Shown here: in pieces, positions 9,660 through 23,900 of the stretch
Position numbering within the stretch: the first letter of the stretch is position 1
Layout of the letters: the number at the start of each line of letters is the position of its first letter
Source: Antedon mediterranea
Lineage: Eukaryota > Echinodermata > Crinoidea > Comatulida > Antedonidae
Assembly (NCBI RefSeq): GCF_964355755.1
Contig: NC_092671.1
Coordinates: forward strand, 34,117,304-34,181,303
Reading direction: 5' to 3'
Length of the DNA stretch: 64,000 bases
Translations under genes and position numbers: made by a program
Notes under the pieces: model-generated
Told to the model about the DNA's origin: nothing
What the model saw: only the letters and a program-made list of their open reading frames with translations
The model's database searches: none

Positions 9660-12600
9660 GAATGTACTAGCATATCACTGTATGGTAAGAATGGCAATAT
9701 ACTTCCTACACCTCAGTGTAGGCCTATTTAATTTCATATGCAATTTTTTACTGTATTAATTTGGATATTTTATTTAGATATTTCTTCAAAATATAAAATA
9801 ATTTTTATTGTATATTTTGAATTTTTTTAAATTTAAATAAGTTTATACATTATCATTTAAGCCACAAATAATATGTATACTACAAAAATGGTAGTCTTAT
9901 TCTACTACAACTTTTCTAATATTTCTAATACAGTAATTGTCCAAATTGTAAAATCAATTAATATTATAGATTTCTCTTTAAACACATTTTCCTAAAACTT
10001 GTTTTAAATACAATGTTCAGCCTTAATATCTTAGTTTTTGGAAATAATTACAAAATGTATATTGTATGCAGTGTCAGAAAAGATGTTATTACATATCACT
10101 TCAAAGTACAGTAGTATAATGTAATGTGCATTATAATGAATGAACTACAGTAATACAAATCAAAGCATAACATAAAGTAAACAATTGTTAAATATATTAA
10201 GCAAGAACAATATTTATATTTTAAATATAATATAAAATAATTAACTGACGGTGGCCATCATAGATTTGTTTGAAATCAGGTGAACACCGACAGCCGAATG
10301 GAGTTGTTGAGTTGCTGGCAGGTTTTAACAGGTTGCCCGGTATCCGCAGGTGTGCCGCCGGGACCCGTGATGCATTTATCACAAATAGCTTGATTTCGCG
10401 AGAAAAGTTGCTTCCAAATACTTCCCACGATGCTTCGCGCACATTAATTGAGATAAACCATATTGGCACATGTTGCAAGACGTTAAAATGTCTTGCTGAA
10501 TGTCATTGTGTGGGGTTTGCTGAATATTTACAAGATTTGAACTAAATACTGTATTTATTATACCAATTAAGCCTACCGCATTTATTTGAATAAACATTAT
10601 TTTAAATCTGCACCTTCTAATACACCCCACCACATATATTTATACACACAATATTGTATAATAACACAAACACAATTTCTATTTGTATTAGAATTCATTG
10701 ACTGCTATATCTACAATTTACCAAGCATTTTGATACAATTGTTTACAGTATTCATCACTTGATTATATTAATTACAGTGTTGTATTTGTTCATATCAAGA
10801 GGAATTTATTTTATTATGAAATCTTACCATTTACAAAACAAACGCCTCCCTCAAATTACTCCCCACCCTCTAACATCCCCCTGGTTTTTATCCTAGGTAC
10901 CAACATCTGACCATGAAGTCAATATAAGTGTGACATTTATTACAAAACAATTGAAAGTAAAAGTAGTAATAATGAAATAGAAATTCATGAAAATGAACAT
11001 ATTTTGGCCAAGTTGAAGCATATCAAAATCAAAATTTCATTGAATCTTTTAAATAATTGTAAAATAAATTCATATTATCTTTTTAAATCATAAAAAATCA
11101 AGGATTTTGACTAAAAGATTCACTACTGCAAAAATAATAAGAATCAATGCTAATTACAATGTTTCATACATTTTGTAAATAAACAGAACTTAAATTAATA
11201 AAGCATCTATATATAAATGGTTAATTCTCACATAGGCGAGCACAATGTAAAAACTTTGGTACAAATCTCCGCCTTGGATACCTACCTTATCTATCTCAGA
11301 TGTACCGCGAAACGTAGATTTGATAACATTAATTTTCACATCGACGCTATTTTGCCATATTTCTATCTTATGAAGATATTATAATGAGTTTTTTAACACA
11401 ATTTATGATTTCAACAGTAGATTTTCAACTCAATTTCAATTCTTCCCGGGTCAAAGTAATTTCCGGGTTCATCTTGCAACAACCTGGTTTCAACTATTTT
11501 CTCTCTTTTAAACACAATGGAGCAGTTAAAATAATAGATTTGACTCTAAATGTAACTGGAAACAGGCACTTTCCATCAATCAATACAGTGTTCCTTTGGA
11601 AGAAGGAAGAAAAAAAACCGATAGTAGGACTGGAACATAACTTTCATAGCCATTTCAGTTTTTTGTTTATTTTAGCAACGGACAGCGCGTGTGTGAAGGT
11701 ACAGTAGTTAAAAAATAAAAATTATACTGCAAATTAATAAAGATCAAATTAAATATACGCCATACAGAATCGGAATATATTGTGGGAAATAGTATTATAA
11801 AATTACATAGGGAGATTTGATGATAAGACATTTTGTTTAAAATCGAGTGAAACCTCAATAGTTGATTGAGTATTAGCTGACAGGAATAACTGTAGGCTAT
11901 CTGTGTCCCATTATGACCGAGATGTCTGCCCATGTTGCAAGCCGTAATGTCTTCTTTCTTGGGCCCTCTCTGTCACGGCAGTTAGTTTCAAAAGATGTTT
12001 AAATTAAATAATGTATTAATAATCATTAGGATAGTATTTATTTGAATAGACGCCTCTCCAATAAAACATCACTTTTGAATAATAATCATTATACTATTTG
12101 TAGTAGAATTCAACACACTGTTATCTACAATTTACCAAACATTGTTATTCTTTTTTACTACTTTTCATATCTATTAGAGGATTTCATTTGATTATAAATG
12201 TTACCATATTAATAAAACTAAAAAAAATAACATATATCCCTCGAATAAGCACCTCTCTCAAATGAATTCCGCCTCCCTAAATGGCCCTACAAAAAAATAA
12301 ACACTATACTTTAAAATGTTATTAATCATCTAAAACACTGTGAAACAGAGTAGTTTAGTTTTACGAATGTCAAGCATTTTCCATAATGGTAACCGACAGA
12401 AAACGTACAAGGAGAACATTTTTATCATTCCGAGAACCATCGTCTACACTTCCAAGAGTATAAGATGATGAATAAACTTGCATGTTATGACCAAGACAAA
12501 GCATTAACAAAATGCATTTAGACCTTAGTCCCTCACTATTATGTCTCTGTAACAGTTTGTCACCGTTTGTCACAACTCATCCATTGCATATGTAAACTTT

Positions 12601-14400
12601 TTGTAATACAAGTTTGCATGAATGAAAATGACTTAAAGATGCAACACATAACTTTTGTATACAGTAATAATAATTATATAATGAGTAAGAGAAGAACAAT
12701 ACAAACCATCTGGTTATCAATAAATAATAGAGCAGATATTTAAACAATGCAGAATTATATATTACATACTAATGAATCTATAATACTTTTTTTTACAGAA
12801 AACGGCTAAAAATTTAATATTTATTTCAAAGCAATTAAAAGTACAAGTACGGTAGTATAATGAATTATAAATTCATGAATAGACTTATATATTATTATTG
12901 TCAAGACAAAGCAAATACAAATAAAAATTGCATTTAGATACTGTCCTACACCTCAAGAATATTTGTATTGAAATTCATTAATAATTCAAATCTATCAAAT
13001 AATTATGATAATTTTTTACATTCATAGATCCTTATTATTTAAACAAAAAATATTTACAAAAGAAATTATTGTACAGCATTTTACTGTGTTACGATATTTT
13101 AAACAATGGTTTAAATTACAAAAAAAAGTTAATATATCATGTCCATAAGGGATTACGAATTTGTAAGTTACATCCTCCGAAAATTAAATATGCTCGCCCC
13201 GCCATGTTATGTCTTTTGGTTACACTTCAATGCACATCATTCTTTGTCATCGATCGATGAATGTATTCCCCGCCATATCGTTAAAAAGAACTAATAATTA
13301 AAACTAATGTATTAATTTAAATCATTGTATTAATATTAATAATAAATACATAAATTATCATTTATACAAAAAATATTTGCAAAAAAAATTATACTATAAC
13401 TGTGTTAATTTGGTTTTAATTGTAGGCCTATAAATTAAAACAATAAGTTAATATAATATTTTTTTCCAAACACATTTTTTTTAAAGATTGATACTATAAG
13501 TTTTTAAATCATAATAAAATCAAGAGCGTTCAGCATTAATAACTCACTATTGCCAACATAACAAGAAAAAAGATTAAACGTTAATAATATAATAATGTTT
13601 CCTTTACACACTTTCTACATCTGTGAATTTTATTACAACAAACTATTATAATGAAATATATATTGAATGGACTTGCATATTATAATCAACACAAAGCATA
13701 ACAGAATCAAAATTGCATTTCGTACTCCTCAGGAATTATGTACTGAATTTCATGGACTGTAATAGTTTGAATCTTTCAAATACTTATGAAATATATTATT
13801 TAAATTTAGTTATTATTTAAACAAAAATATTTATTTACCCCAAAAAATGATAACATTTTAAATTACAAAATAGAGTTAATATAATAGATCTTTTTTTATA
13901 TATTTTGTTATAGTTATTACTATAACTGTTTAAATCAAGAGATTTTAGCCTGAATGACTCACTATTACAAAAATATTAACAAAATAAAAACTTACTATAA
14001 TGCGAGTGAAAAAAGTAACAATAAATAACATTCTGGTCGTCAATAAATAGAGAAGATAAGTTTAACATTGGAGAACTATTCATACATCATTTATGTAAAT
14101 ATACTATTTTAACAAACAATATTTGAAAAATGAAACTATAAACTGTGTGCTGATTTGGTTATTTGAAATAATTGTATACATTTCTAAAAAATAATAGATT
14201 ATTGTCCAAACACATTTGTTTTAGATTGTTACTATAGTGTTTAAATCATATTGTATAATGTAATGTGCATAATGAAGAGACTTAATACATTTAAGACCAA
14301 ACCATAACATAAAGTAAATAATTTTGTTAAAAATACGCATTAAGAACAATATTTATATATTAAATATTTGAAATAATTTAAAACAGAAAGCAATAGTATT
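9660..14400. repeat. Array of diverged AT-rich repeat A units, no genes
   Basis: About 4.7 kb of A/T-rich sequence in which a set of blocks recurs in the same order: an 'aatcaaaattgcattt' block, a 'cctcaggaatt' block, a 'tctttcaaataattgtaaaat' block, an 'aaacaaaaatatttacaaa' block and an 'ataaagtaaa(t/c)aat' block (10172 and 14302). Two GC-richer islands (10230-10540 and 11230-11700) and two 'cgcctccct' segments (about 10845 and 12270) sit inside. I see no exon I can defend here. Confidence 0.55.
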
Positions 14401-14460
14401 TTTAATATTGTTTTTAGTTGAAAATAAAATTGAATATTTACACATTACCTTATCTCTTTT

Positions 14461-14916
14461 ATGAGCAGGGCTGAGTTTTCCCAATTGATAGATGAACTTT
14501 CAAGTAGAATTGAAGTGAATGATGTACAGATGCTGAAGGTCACCCTCTATGACATAATCCACGATAAACAGGCATTAGAAGCAGCATCAGCTAATAGTTT
14601 GTTTAGACAATTATATTCAGAAGGTCACATTAAAATTGATTGGTTTTTTGTTGATTGTGATCTGTTATTTGAAGTATTTGAGTTAACAGGACTTCAAACA
14701 CTATCTCAAATATTATCCAAGAAATATCGTAGACCGAGGAATCAACGAAAAAGCTCTACAATATTGAAAAGAGTGATTCTGAAAATGTGTGGAATTTTAT
14801 TAGCAGATTGAATCAAGGCAAAATTGAAGACACTATAGAATCTTTGACGGAATTTGAAGCGCTTCTAAAGGACCAACAAGATTTGAATTATGTACTTACT
14901 ATTGTAAGATCTTTTG
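14461..14916 (+). CDS. ROCO exon: death-effector-like domain, with frame break
   Basis: The first frame (14461 to about 14735) encodes a six-helix pattern like a death-effector domain: 'FSQLIDELSSRIEVND', 'LKVTLYDIIHD', 'LFRQLYSEGHI' and 'LFEVFELTGLQTLSQIL'. Downstream the fitting frame changes: 'TEESTKKLYNIEKSD' then 'WNFISRLNQGKIED' and 'FEALLKDQQDLNYVL', which looks like the second half of another such fold. That frame, not the first, is in phase with the next exon via GT at 14917. The first frame instead stops at 14809-14811. A TAG in the second frame at 14730-14732 places the break between 14733 and about 14780. A one-base loss or two-base gain would explain it. Confidence 0.75.
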
Positions 14917-17900
14917 GTAAGTACCGGTGTCATTTGTAGCATCATTATATTTTAGCCAAAAATAAGTCTTATTTTGTTACCGGTTTCAGTCACAATATTC
15001 TTTTTATTTTGTTTATCAAATATTTAAAAAATATAAAGTAATTACCATGAACCATGAGAGTATACAATGTACACAATTGCATGTAGCTCTACACTAAAAT
15101 TTCAATGGTGGTGATATTTAATTGTTACATACACCATCAAATATAATATTTATTTTTATTTTCCAGTGCAGCAGAAGAAACTGAATGATGGTGAGTGAAC
15201 AATTGGTTATGAAATAGTAGTAAATGTTTATATTGATAAAGAAATAGAAAGAAATAGGTCCTAATTGGGGTTTAATGTGTATAATTGTTTTAAAAATTAT
15301 ATGGTGATCGATTTTATTGCTATAATAGTTTTTTTGTTTGGGCCTTAATATTACAAAGCGAAACATGTTCTCTTTCTCTCAAAATCGCCAGGTAAGACAT
15401 CTAAGTAATTTATCATCACGGACAGATAATACAATTTAAATAAACTATATTTGTGTATTGGCTGACTGTATTTTATATTCTGCTTTACTAACAGTATCGC
15501 TTTACAGCAAACTCTCTGCCTTAGACTTTTATCTCTCAAAATTCAAAACCAAAAATATCATACCTATAATCCAGTACTAAATGTGTGTCATTATTTGTGT
15601 CTTTTAAAGTTCCTCTTGAGGTGTTGGCAAGAGGTCAGGAGGCTAATTATGCATTTCTTAATGCCATACAAGAAGGCAGCAAACCTATATACCAAACACG
15701 TCTAATGCTTGTAGGACAAGAGCGTGTAGAAACGAGTCTAACCAAAGCACTCACTGGTCAACCGTAATTAGGCTAATCATTCTGTGCTTTTATGAGTTCG
15801 ATGCAATCAAAACGTCAATTTTATTAAATCAAATACAAATACAGCTGGTACATTATTGCGCAGTACAATTTAAAATAACACTGTATACTTAATATTTGTG
15901 TACAGTCAGAATATTATAAATGTATGTAATCTATATATACATTTACGTAAGGGCAGAATTTGGTAAATCGTAAATAAATTTTGGTTACTTCTAGAATGTT
16001 TGCTCGATGGTACTGTAAAGTTGGTTCGTACTTTCGGTACTGATTTTAACCACCTGATGTAACCCTGTTTCCTAATTAAATTGAGTTAGATAATTAGTTA
16101 TTGACAATTAAAACGAGTTTAGGTTCAACGATTTGCCACAAATAGAAGTGTTTTCCGATCGTGGTATACACTGTCTAATGGATTTCCATCTTGAAAAATA
16201 CCTGCACACAATAATACTGTACGAGGATGCTTCGAATTTCCTCAATAATTGTTTTGAAAATCGGTTGAACAGCTCGAGTACAGCATCTTAATGTTGAAGA
16301 CGGGCCCATTTCCAGTTACTTAAACTTTAAAAGCAGTTTCCTCAAAACACTGATTGTAACAGCCAAAATTTTAGACTTAGATATATCTGGAATATAATTT
16401 TTTCAGCATTTTAAATCTTGGATTATGTAGTTGTAGTTTTTGTGAAAATCTCAATTTTAAAAATTCCGACTTATGTCCCTTGCATGTGCCACATTTACTA
16501 AAACCTATATACTATAAAATATTATTCTTTGAGTGATTTTACTAATCATTGTTACAGCTTGTTGTATTACATTTGTTTAAGGTGTGATAACATACAATAC
16601 TTCCAACATTTATTTAGATTCAATGTTACTGAGGAAGTGACTGATGGAATTGAAGCATCATTGTCATGTACAATTAGTGTTAAGCATACTACTAACTGGA
16701 AACCAAATCAAAATAAAGGTATATTATGCTGTACTTTTATATCTTTCATAAAAATTAAATTTCAAATACAATATGAAGATCCAGATAAGGCTTTAAAATG
16801 TACCAGTAATAATTAATAAGTAAAACAATTTTTTATTGTTTAATTGTTTATTTTTTAACATTATATCTACAAGATAATAATTAAGGTGCAATACTTGGCC
16901 TCTTGTTATAATATAAAATAATTAATCTTAAAGAAAAATCAAAGAGAGAGACTGAACTACAGAAAAATAAATTTAAATATGAAAATTGCAAGAAAAAAAA
17001 GAAAACGCTTCTTTTATAATAATATTATATAAAGTTGTTGTTAAATGTGTACAGCCATTGTATTTCTGAAGTCTATATAATGGAAGAACTAGAATAAATT
17101 CAAAATTGTTAATTAAGATTCTTAAAGCAAATATGGCCAAAGCTTTAACAAAAATTTTAACAAATCCAAAACGGATGCTTTGGATGTCAGATTGCCTGGT
17201 AGGTCTATATTTATTACGCAATTTTCCACTCAACAACCCAAAAATGAATTTTTTAAATACATGCCAGATATGAAAAAATATGCTGTTTTGAATCCCTACA
17301 TATGTCATAGCAGTTTTGGTAATTTGTTAATTTATCACATATGGATACCTTTTTATAGACTACATGACAAATCAGTGTTTTATGTCAATTTATGGGTGCC
17401 AGATTTAGGGTAAAAGAATGCCAGATATTAGTTAAATTATGCCATATTTGTTAGCATCAGATGACAGGTGCCAGAAGGGTCACAGTTATGCGAAAAAACA
17501 TAATTACGACAAATTTTGTCACATTGCTTGCTGCACGCTTTTGTAATCGACTTTATAGAACAAATGAACTTTCCATAGCTATGGTTATCATCACTTAGGT
17601 TACTGATGTTTATTATTTCTAAAGATTCATTTCCCACCTGAATATTAGAGATTGGAAAGGTGTATATACGTAAATAGCTAAATTCATGGTGACAAATGTA
17701 TGCAAAGATTAAACCTTGCATTACTTTGTACTATTTACAGAATTGAATAAAGCAAGACAAGAATATATAAGTGCTCTTGCAGAAAACATTGTAACAGATA
17801 TTTTGCAGGATAAAAAAGAGAAGCAAGATGAGGTTAGAACAATATGATTAAGATGATCACAACTATACATTTAAACAATACTTTTGAATCAATATGTCAT

Positions 17901-20900
17901 TGTCTTCTAATTATTATGTCATGGTTTGCAATATACAGAGGTTAAGAGAAGATGACAAGAAAAAACAAGAAAATAAAGTGAGTGGCACTATTGCTGAACC
18001 AGAAGAAGCAAGTCCAATAAATTCCTCACACAAAGGTATGCAGTCTCTTTTTTGGGCCTTACCATGTTTTAAGGTAAATCTCTTATTCAGTAGTCTTGTG
18101 TGGGTTGATTGATATCACCACACATTCACTGTGGTAGGTAGAATTGCAATACAGATTTTGTCAATTTGTTTTAAATAATTTTGTTTTAATGTTTATAATA
18201 TAATGTGCATAATCTTCATCATATCTCAAGTAATGTCTATTGTGTTTAATGTCCTGCAAAATAGGGGTTTGGCTGTAGTGTTAAAGCATTATTTTCACTC
18301 CTTTCTTTAATGGGAAAAGTGTCCCCTTAATAGGAATGTTCCCTGATTATGTGTGTCCCAAATAAGTTTACCTGTAGTTAAAAATAATGAGTGCACACAT
18401 TAAACAACTTATTTATAAACATTCAAATGTCTCCATTTCTGTTTTTCTGTTCGATAGAGAAAAAAGGTGAAACATTGATTGAAAGAGTCATAAGAGCTGT
18501 TCGGAAAAAAATCATGAGGGTTTTGCCGATGGAAAGAAAAAAAGAAAAACATCAGGTTCAAAATTCAAAAGAATTTTACAAAAGAAGAAGAAATTGATAA
18601 CAGGAGGTGGAAATCTAGAACGTACCTAATACAGTTACAAACATTTAACCATTGCCTCCTCCACCCTTCGTCTTTGGTTTATTTAGTGTGTACATAATAA
18701 ATGACTTCTCTAATTTCAGTTTAAATCATTTATGTAGTGTTTTTAGAGAGAACAATTAATATTAAATCTGTGGTATCAGTATTACAATTATGTAGCAACT
18801 TCTTTAAACAAAAATTGTTTGCAGCAACATGTTAATCACCTTAGAACCTACATCGTGCTAAATGTACACAACACTTTATATTTATACAATGTATTAAATA
18901 AATGTATATTTGATTCGATTGTTATTACATATTAAATGAAGAACCCTGGTGCTTAACTATCCTTTGGCATTGATCTGTCACTTAATCTAATATCAATCAA
19001 GTTCATGTTGTAATTGGTTATTTTGCTTATTGAATTCCCATTTTCTTTTTTACTGTATCTTTATTGTATTTTGATTTTGATTATACAGAAATCAAGAGAA
19101 ATTGGGAGCAATATAGAGGAACATGAAGATTTTGGTATGAATTTGAATGGAATTAACATCTATTTTAATAGAGTAGTTAAACAATAATTATATGTAAATA
19201 CATGTGAATAGGATATGTATCATAATGTATATGTATAGTTTAATTTAGCATATTCATGTCATCATTATCCACAAGTTAGAAGTTGAGAAGTTATGAGTAG
19301 CTTTATGGTGTGTATAACATATAATTATTAGGAAAGACATGACATGCCTAAAGTATTACATCATGAATATTGTTCAATTATAAATTTATCAGCAGGTGAC
19401 GAATCTTCACTAGTCAAGCCTGCTACATCAATGACACAGGATATTCAAGAGAAGGTTCAAGAAGAGGTTCTTGAAATTGTTAAAAACATGTTTGAAAAAA
19501 AGAAATTGCAAGTAGAGAAGGATTTGTTGGAAAAGAGTGAAGAGTTACAAGAGACAATTGATGATCTGACTCTCAGCATCTGGGATTTTGCTGGACAAGA
19601 TCTTTATTACATTACTCACCAGGTAGTCACGGTCATATAGGCTGTATATGTTTTTCTTCAAATTATTAGCCCTCATTTTTTTAACTTCAGATATTTAACT
19701 GACCAGAATTCAAAATTAGGACAACTAATTCATTGTGCAAAATAAATTTAAAATGCCAGTGCAGGTCAGTTATTTCTAAGCTGATTTTATATAGTCCAGT
19801 TGATATATTGGCATCCATTAAAACTCTGTAGTTCCTTAAAATTTGAAATATTGAATTGAATATATATATATATATAAACTTTAATTAGACACGAGACTGA
19901 TGTGCAGTACAACTCATTCAATCAATAGTGATTGTTTTTACACAAGTTCGTGATATTACAAAAATACCAACACCATATAAATACGACAAAAAAAAGACAG
20001 AAAAAATTGAAATTGAACACAATGAATATTAAGGCAGGCTAAATTCCTATTTATACAAAAATAAAATTTATATAAAACATCCATGTCTATAAACTGAACT
20101 GGTTCAAATATCTGATCAGAAAAAGCTAATTCACTTATGTTTGTGTTTTTTTCATGTTTTCATGTAATTGTTTACATTTTTTTTTCTTAATCAAGTTAAG
20201 AATATGGGAAATTATTGCTTATTTAGTAATTATATTAAGTTGATTTTTTTTCATAGATGTTCTTGGTATCCCGTGCTATTTACATCATCTGTTTCAACCT
20301 CTGTCATGACCTCAATGCCCCATCTAGAGTAGAGGTTGTTCATAGAGATAATGGGAAGGTAGGTACAGATATTTCAAACAATAATTTGAAGAAATAGTTT
20401 ATTTCAAACAATAATTTGAAATAATTGTTTGATTTTATATATGTGAACTTTCTCTATGCAAAATAAATTTGATTTAATTGAACATAAAGTTATTTGACTT
20501 TGAGATTATATTGATAATAAGTGCATTTATTAATCGAGTAAGATTAACTAGTTTTAGTAACTTAACTAACATGAATTGTAGAGATTATGTTTAATAAAAG
20601 TAAAAGTGATACTATTATTTTATTTTGAATTGGCTTAAACCATATTTACTGCATCTTGCATAAGTTTATGGGGAAGTTTAGTATTTGTTATTATAACTTT
20701 CTACAATTATGTAACTATTGTTTAACATTGCATAGATTTCAGATGCTGACCACTATATGACCAACTTGGATCGTGTGCTTTTCTGGTCACATTCAATCTA
20801 CTCAAATACCAGTACAACAGACAATCCAGTGTCAAACCTGAAACAACTTTCACCGCCTATATTTATTGTGGGCACTCATAGAGAAAGTCTGCCAGGCAAT

Positions 20901-23900
20901 GATGAAGAGAGACAAGTTCTTGTGAGTATGATATTTAAGCTTCTACCATTAGGAACCAGCATGGGCAAACTTTATTTACATTATTTGCATTAAACATAAT
21001 AATAATAATAATAATTTTTACATCCATATTGTTATTTTGTAGACTGATGAAAAGTTTTCACTATTAAAGCAAGCATTTAAGGGGAAACCATATGCAGGTC
21101 ACATTGTGTTCAAGTACTATGCCATTGATAACAGTATCAGGTCACCATTGGATAAATCCATTATTGAACTTAGAGATCATATCACAGAGGTGACTAAGAA
21201 TGAACCATATATGGGCGAGAAGATGCCATTAAAATGGTTGAATTTCTTGCATGAAATTGAACAAATACGTGCACAGAATGAACACTCAATTACCTTCAAG
21301 CAGGCAAGTATAATTTATGTATGTACACCATAAGGGATGGATATACTACCCTGTGGAGGAAAAATAATTTTGGTAGTTATTGCTTTTGTCATGAACAGAA
21401 AAAAAGAGATAAAAGAATGGTTTATAATGTTATAATCCAGTTTAGTTCTTCACTTTTTGTAACAAAATCCAGGTAAATGAGCTGTTTCCAGTTCACAGTT
21501 CATTTAGCAGCATGCATCACATTTACCTCTGTAAGTTGGAACAGAGGCAAGCAATAAAAAGAGCGGTTTTTTTGAAAACACAATTGTAATCAAACATGTT
21601 TGTTTCCATGTGTGATGATGTATTTTGTTCACTTCCTTTTCATAGTTACTTATCTTTTTTAGTCAACATTTTATTTTTGTTGGTAGGTACCAATTCTCTA
21701 AATGTTTATGTATTTGATTTTATATGTTGCTTATATTTGAATTGTGTATTCAAATTTCAGGTAAGCAAACTAGCTTCCAAGTGTCATATCACTAAACGGG
21801 ATCAATTGTTTGCTATGTTGCATTTTCATCATGACCTTGGTAACATAGTTTACTATGGAGAACGAGATGCAGCGGATAGCGCCCTCAATGATATCATCAT
21901 TATAATACCGCAATGGTTGATTTTCATTTTCAAGCTAGTTATCACAGTTAAAGATTCTTCAGATCAAGTATGAGATTTTTATTTATTTTTATTTACTGTA
22001 TTTGTGTTGGAATAAAGATTTTTTATTTCTGCGAAATATACATTTAACAAGTCCTTAACTCAAAGGTTCACCTAATATATTTTGGCTGATATTATAACTT
22101 TTCGTAATTATCAGTCAAAATTGTAAAAACATAATTTTTAGCAGCCTAAAGCGTGGTTCCCACTAGCGACGCAACGCAAGGACGTAACGCAACGCAAGTG
22201 AATTGACCAATCACAAGCGATGGCTTATTCGCTTGTGATTGATAACTGTCTATAACTTCGCTTGTCATTGGTTAAAATGCTTGCGTTGCGTTTACGTCCT
22301 AGTGGGAACCAAGCTTTATAATACCATTTATTTTTTCAATACTGTCTGCTTGCATAAGTAAGTTGTATACTATTTAAAGATGTATTGTCCCTTTGACTAA
22401 TTTCAAAAAAATAAAGATTTAAAAAAAAGTGGGTCATTTTGAAGTATCATAATAGTTATTAGCTTTCACCAAAAATTAGTCGAAATAAAAAAATCATTTA
22501 ACTGAAATACAGACGTTTTTTTGTTCAAAAAATAACATTGACTTCCATTCAAAGTTTTTGATCAAAACATATCTCATAATGCAACGTGCTTGTTTGGCTA
22601 CTCTGTATGCATAATCTTAAAACTTCCTCGCGATCTGTGTGAAAACACCTTCTCAACCGTGACGAGTTGTAAACAATCCTAATTAGCATCATGCATAATG
22701 CATACTCGTGTTTTGTAATCTTTGTTTACTTTTGCTCACGACGATTTTCCAGACGAAATGTAATAAATTAATTTACCTGTTAATTACGTAAACTTTTTGT
22801 TTTTGGCTCAAATTTTCGACTTAAAGTGAATTACTTTGATATGGCCAATTTTAATTTAGAATATTTTGACCTTCATTTTTTGTGTTTCAATGGACAATAC
22901 ATCTTTAAACTCTATTTTACATTATTTTTAATCCTGCTTTTGTAGTGGGCAGAGTTTAGAAGCTCTTGGGAAAAACTTGATAAAGAGGGTGTCCTAGAGG
23001 TGAGACTACTTAGACGTATGTGGCAAGACTTTCTTGAGAAATTTGAAGCATTGTTAGAGCTGATGCAGAAGTTTGACTTACTGTGTGTCAAGACTCAAGC
23101 AATTAAGGTATAGTTAGGGTAGCGGTGAAGAAAATGTTCTGCATGGTTTTAAATCATTTGCTTCACAGAATTATGTAAATATATAGCACCCAATTCAACC
23201 AAGAAGCATCAATAGTATGTTAAGATAATTATTAATAATGCTATTATAACTATCAAAAAGGCAACAGGTACTGAAGACAATCGCCTCTTCTATGTGCCAT
23301 CACTACTAAAGAAGAATGAAGGTGATGAACTGGTGTCTCTCGAGAAACTCACAATGTCAAAGACTGCTGCAGATCTTTACGTTGACTTTGCTGGTTTCCT
23401 ACCTGAAGGACTGTACTATCGACTCGTAGTAAGAATTGTACATTGGTCACAACAGAGGAAGCTTGATGAGGGATATAATCCTAGGCTCTTTTACCAGCAG
23501 GTGAAAGTATACATTGATCAGAATCATGATGCAATCATCAGGATCCTGCCTGAAAAAAGATCTTGTATCCAGGTAGGCTAGCAATAGTTACAACAAGAAT
23601 ATGCATGTTTTAAATCCTAATAACTAAAGTCTTTTAACTGAAACTCCAAACAAATATTTCTTTTCATCCAATCTATGAATGATGAAATGATTTAGATCAT
23701 TAAAAGTCATAGGAATTGTGATTTGTTTTTAAAACCAATTAACTTTCTTTTTGACACAAACTATTTGTATTGACAATTAAACTATTGGATGTTTTAATTA
23801 AAAGTAATTTAATTGATACACATGGTTATTTAAATAATAATTATCGTCTCAATCAAGTTATCATCAGAATACACAACGCAAAGTCCAATATTTCTTTATA

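Noticed and set aside
11384-11707. 107-codon plus-strand frame in the AT-rich repeat region
   Set aside because: No domain or motif recognised, no splice context, composition like its surroundings; chance frame is more likely.
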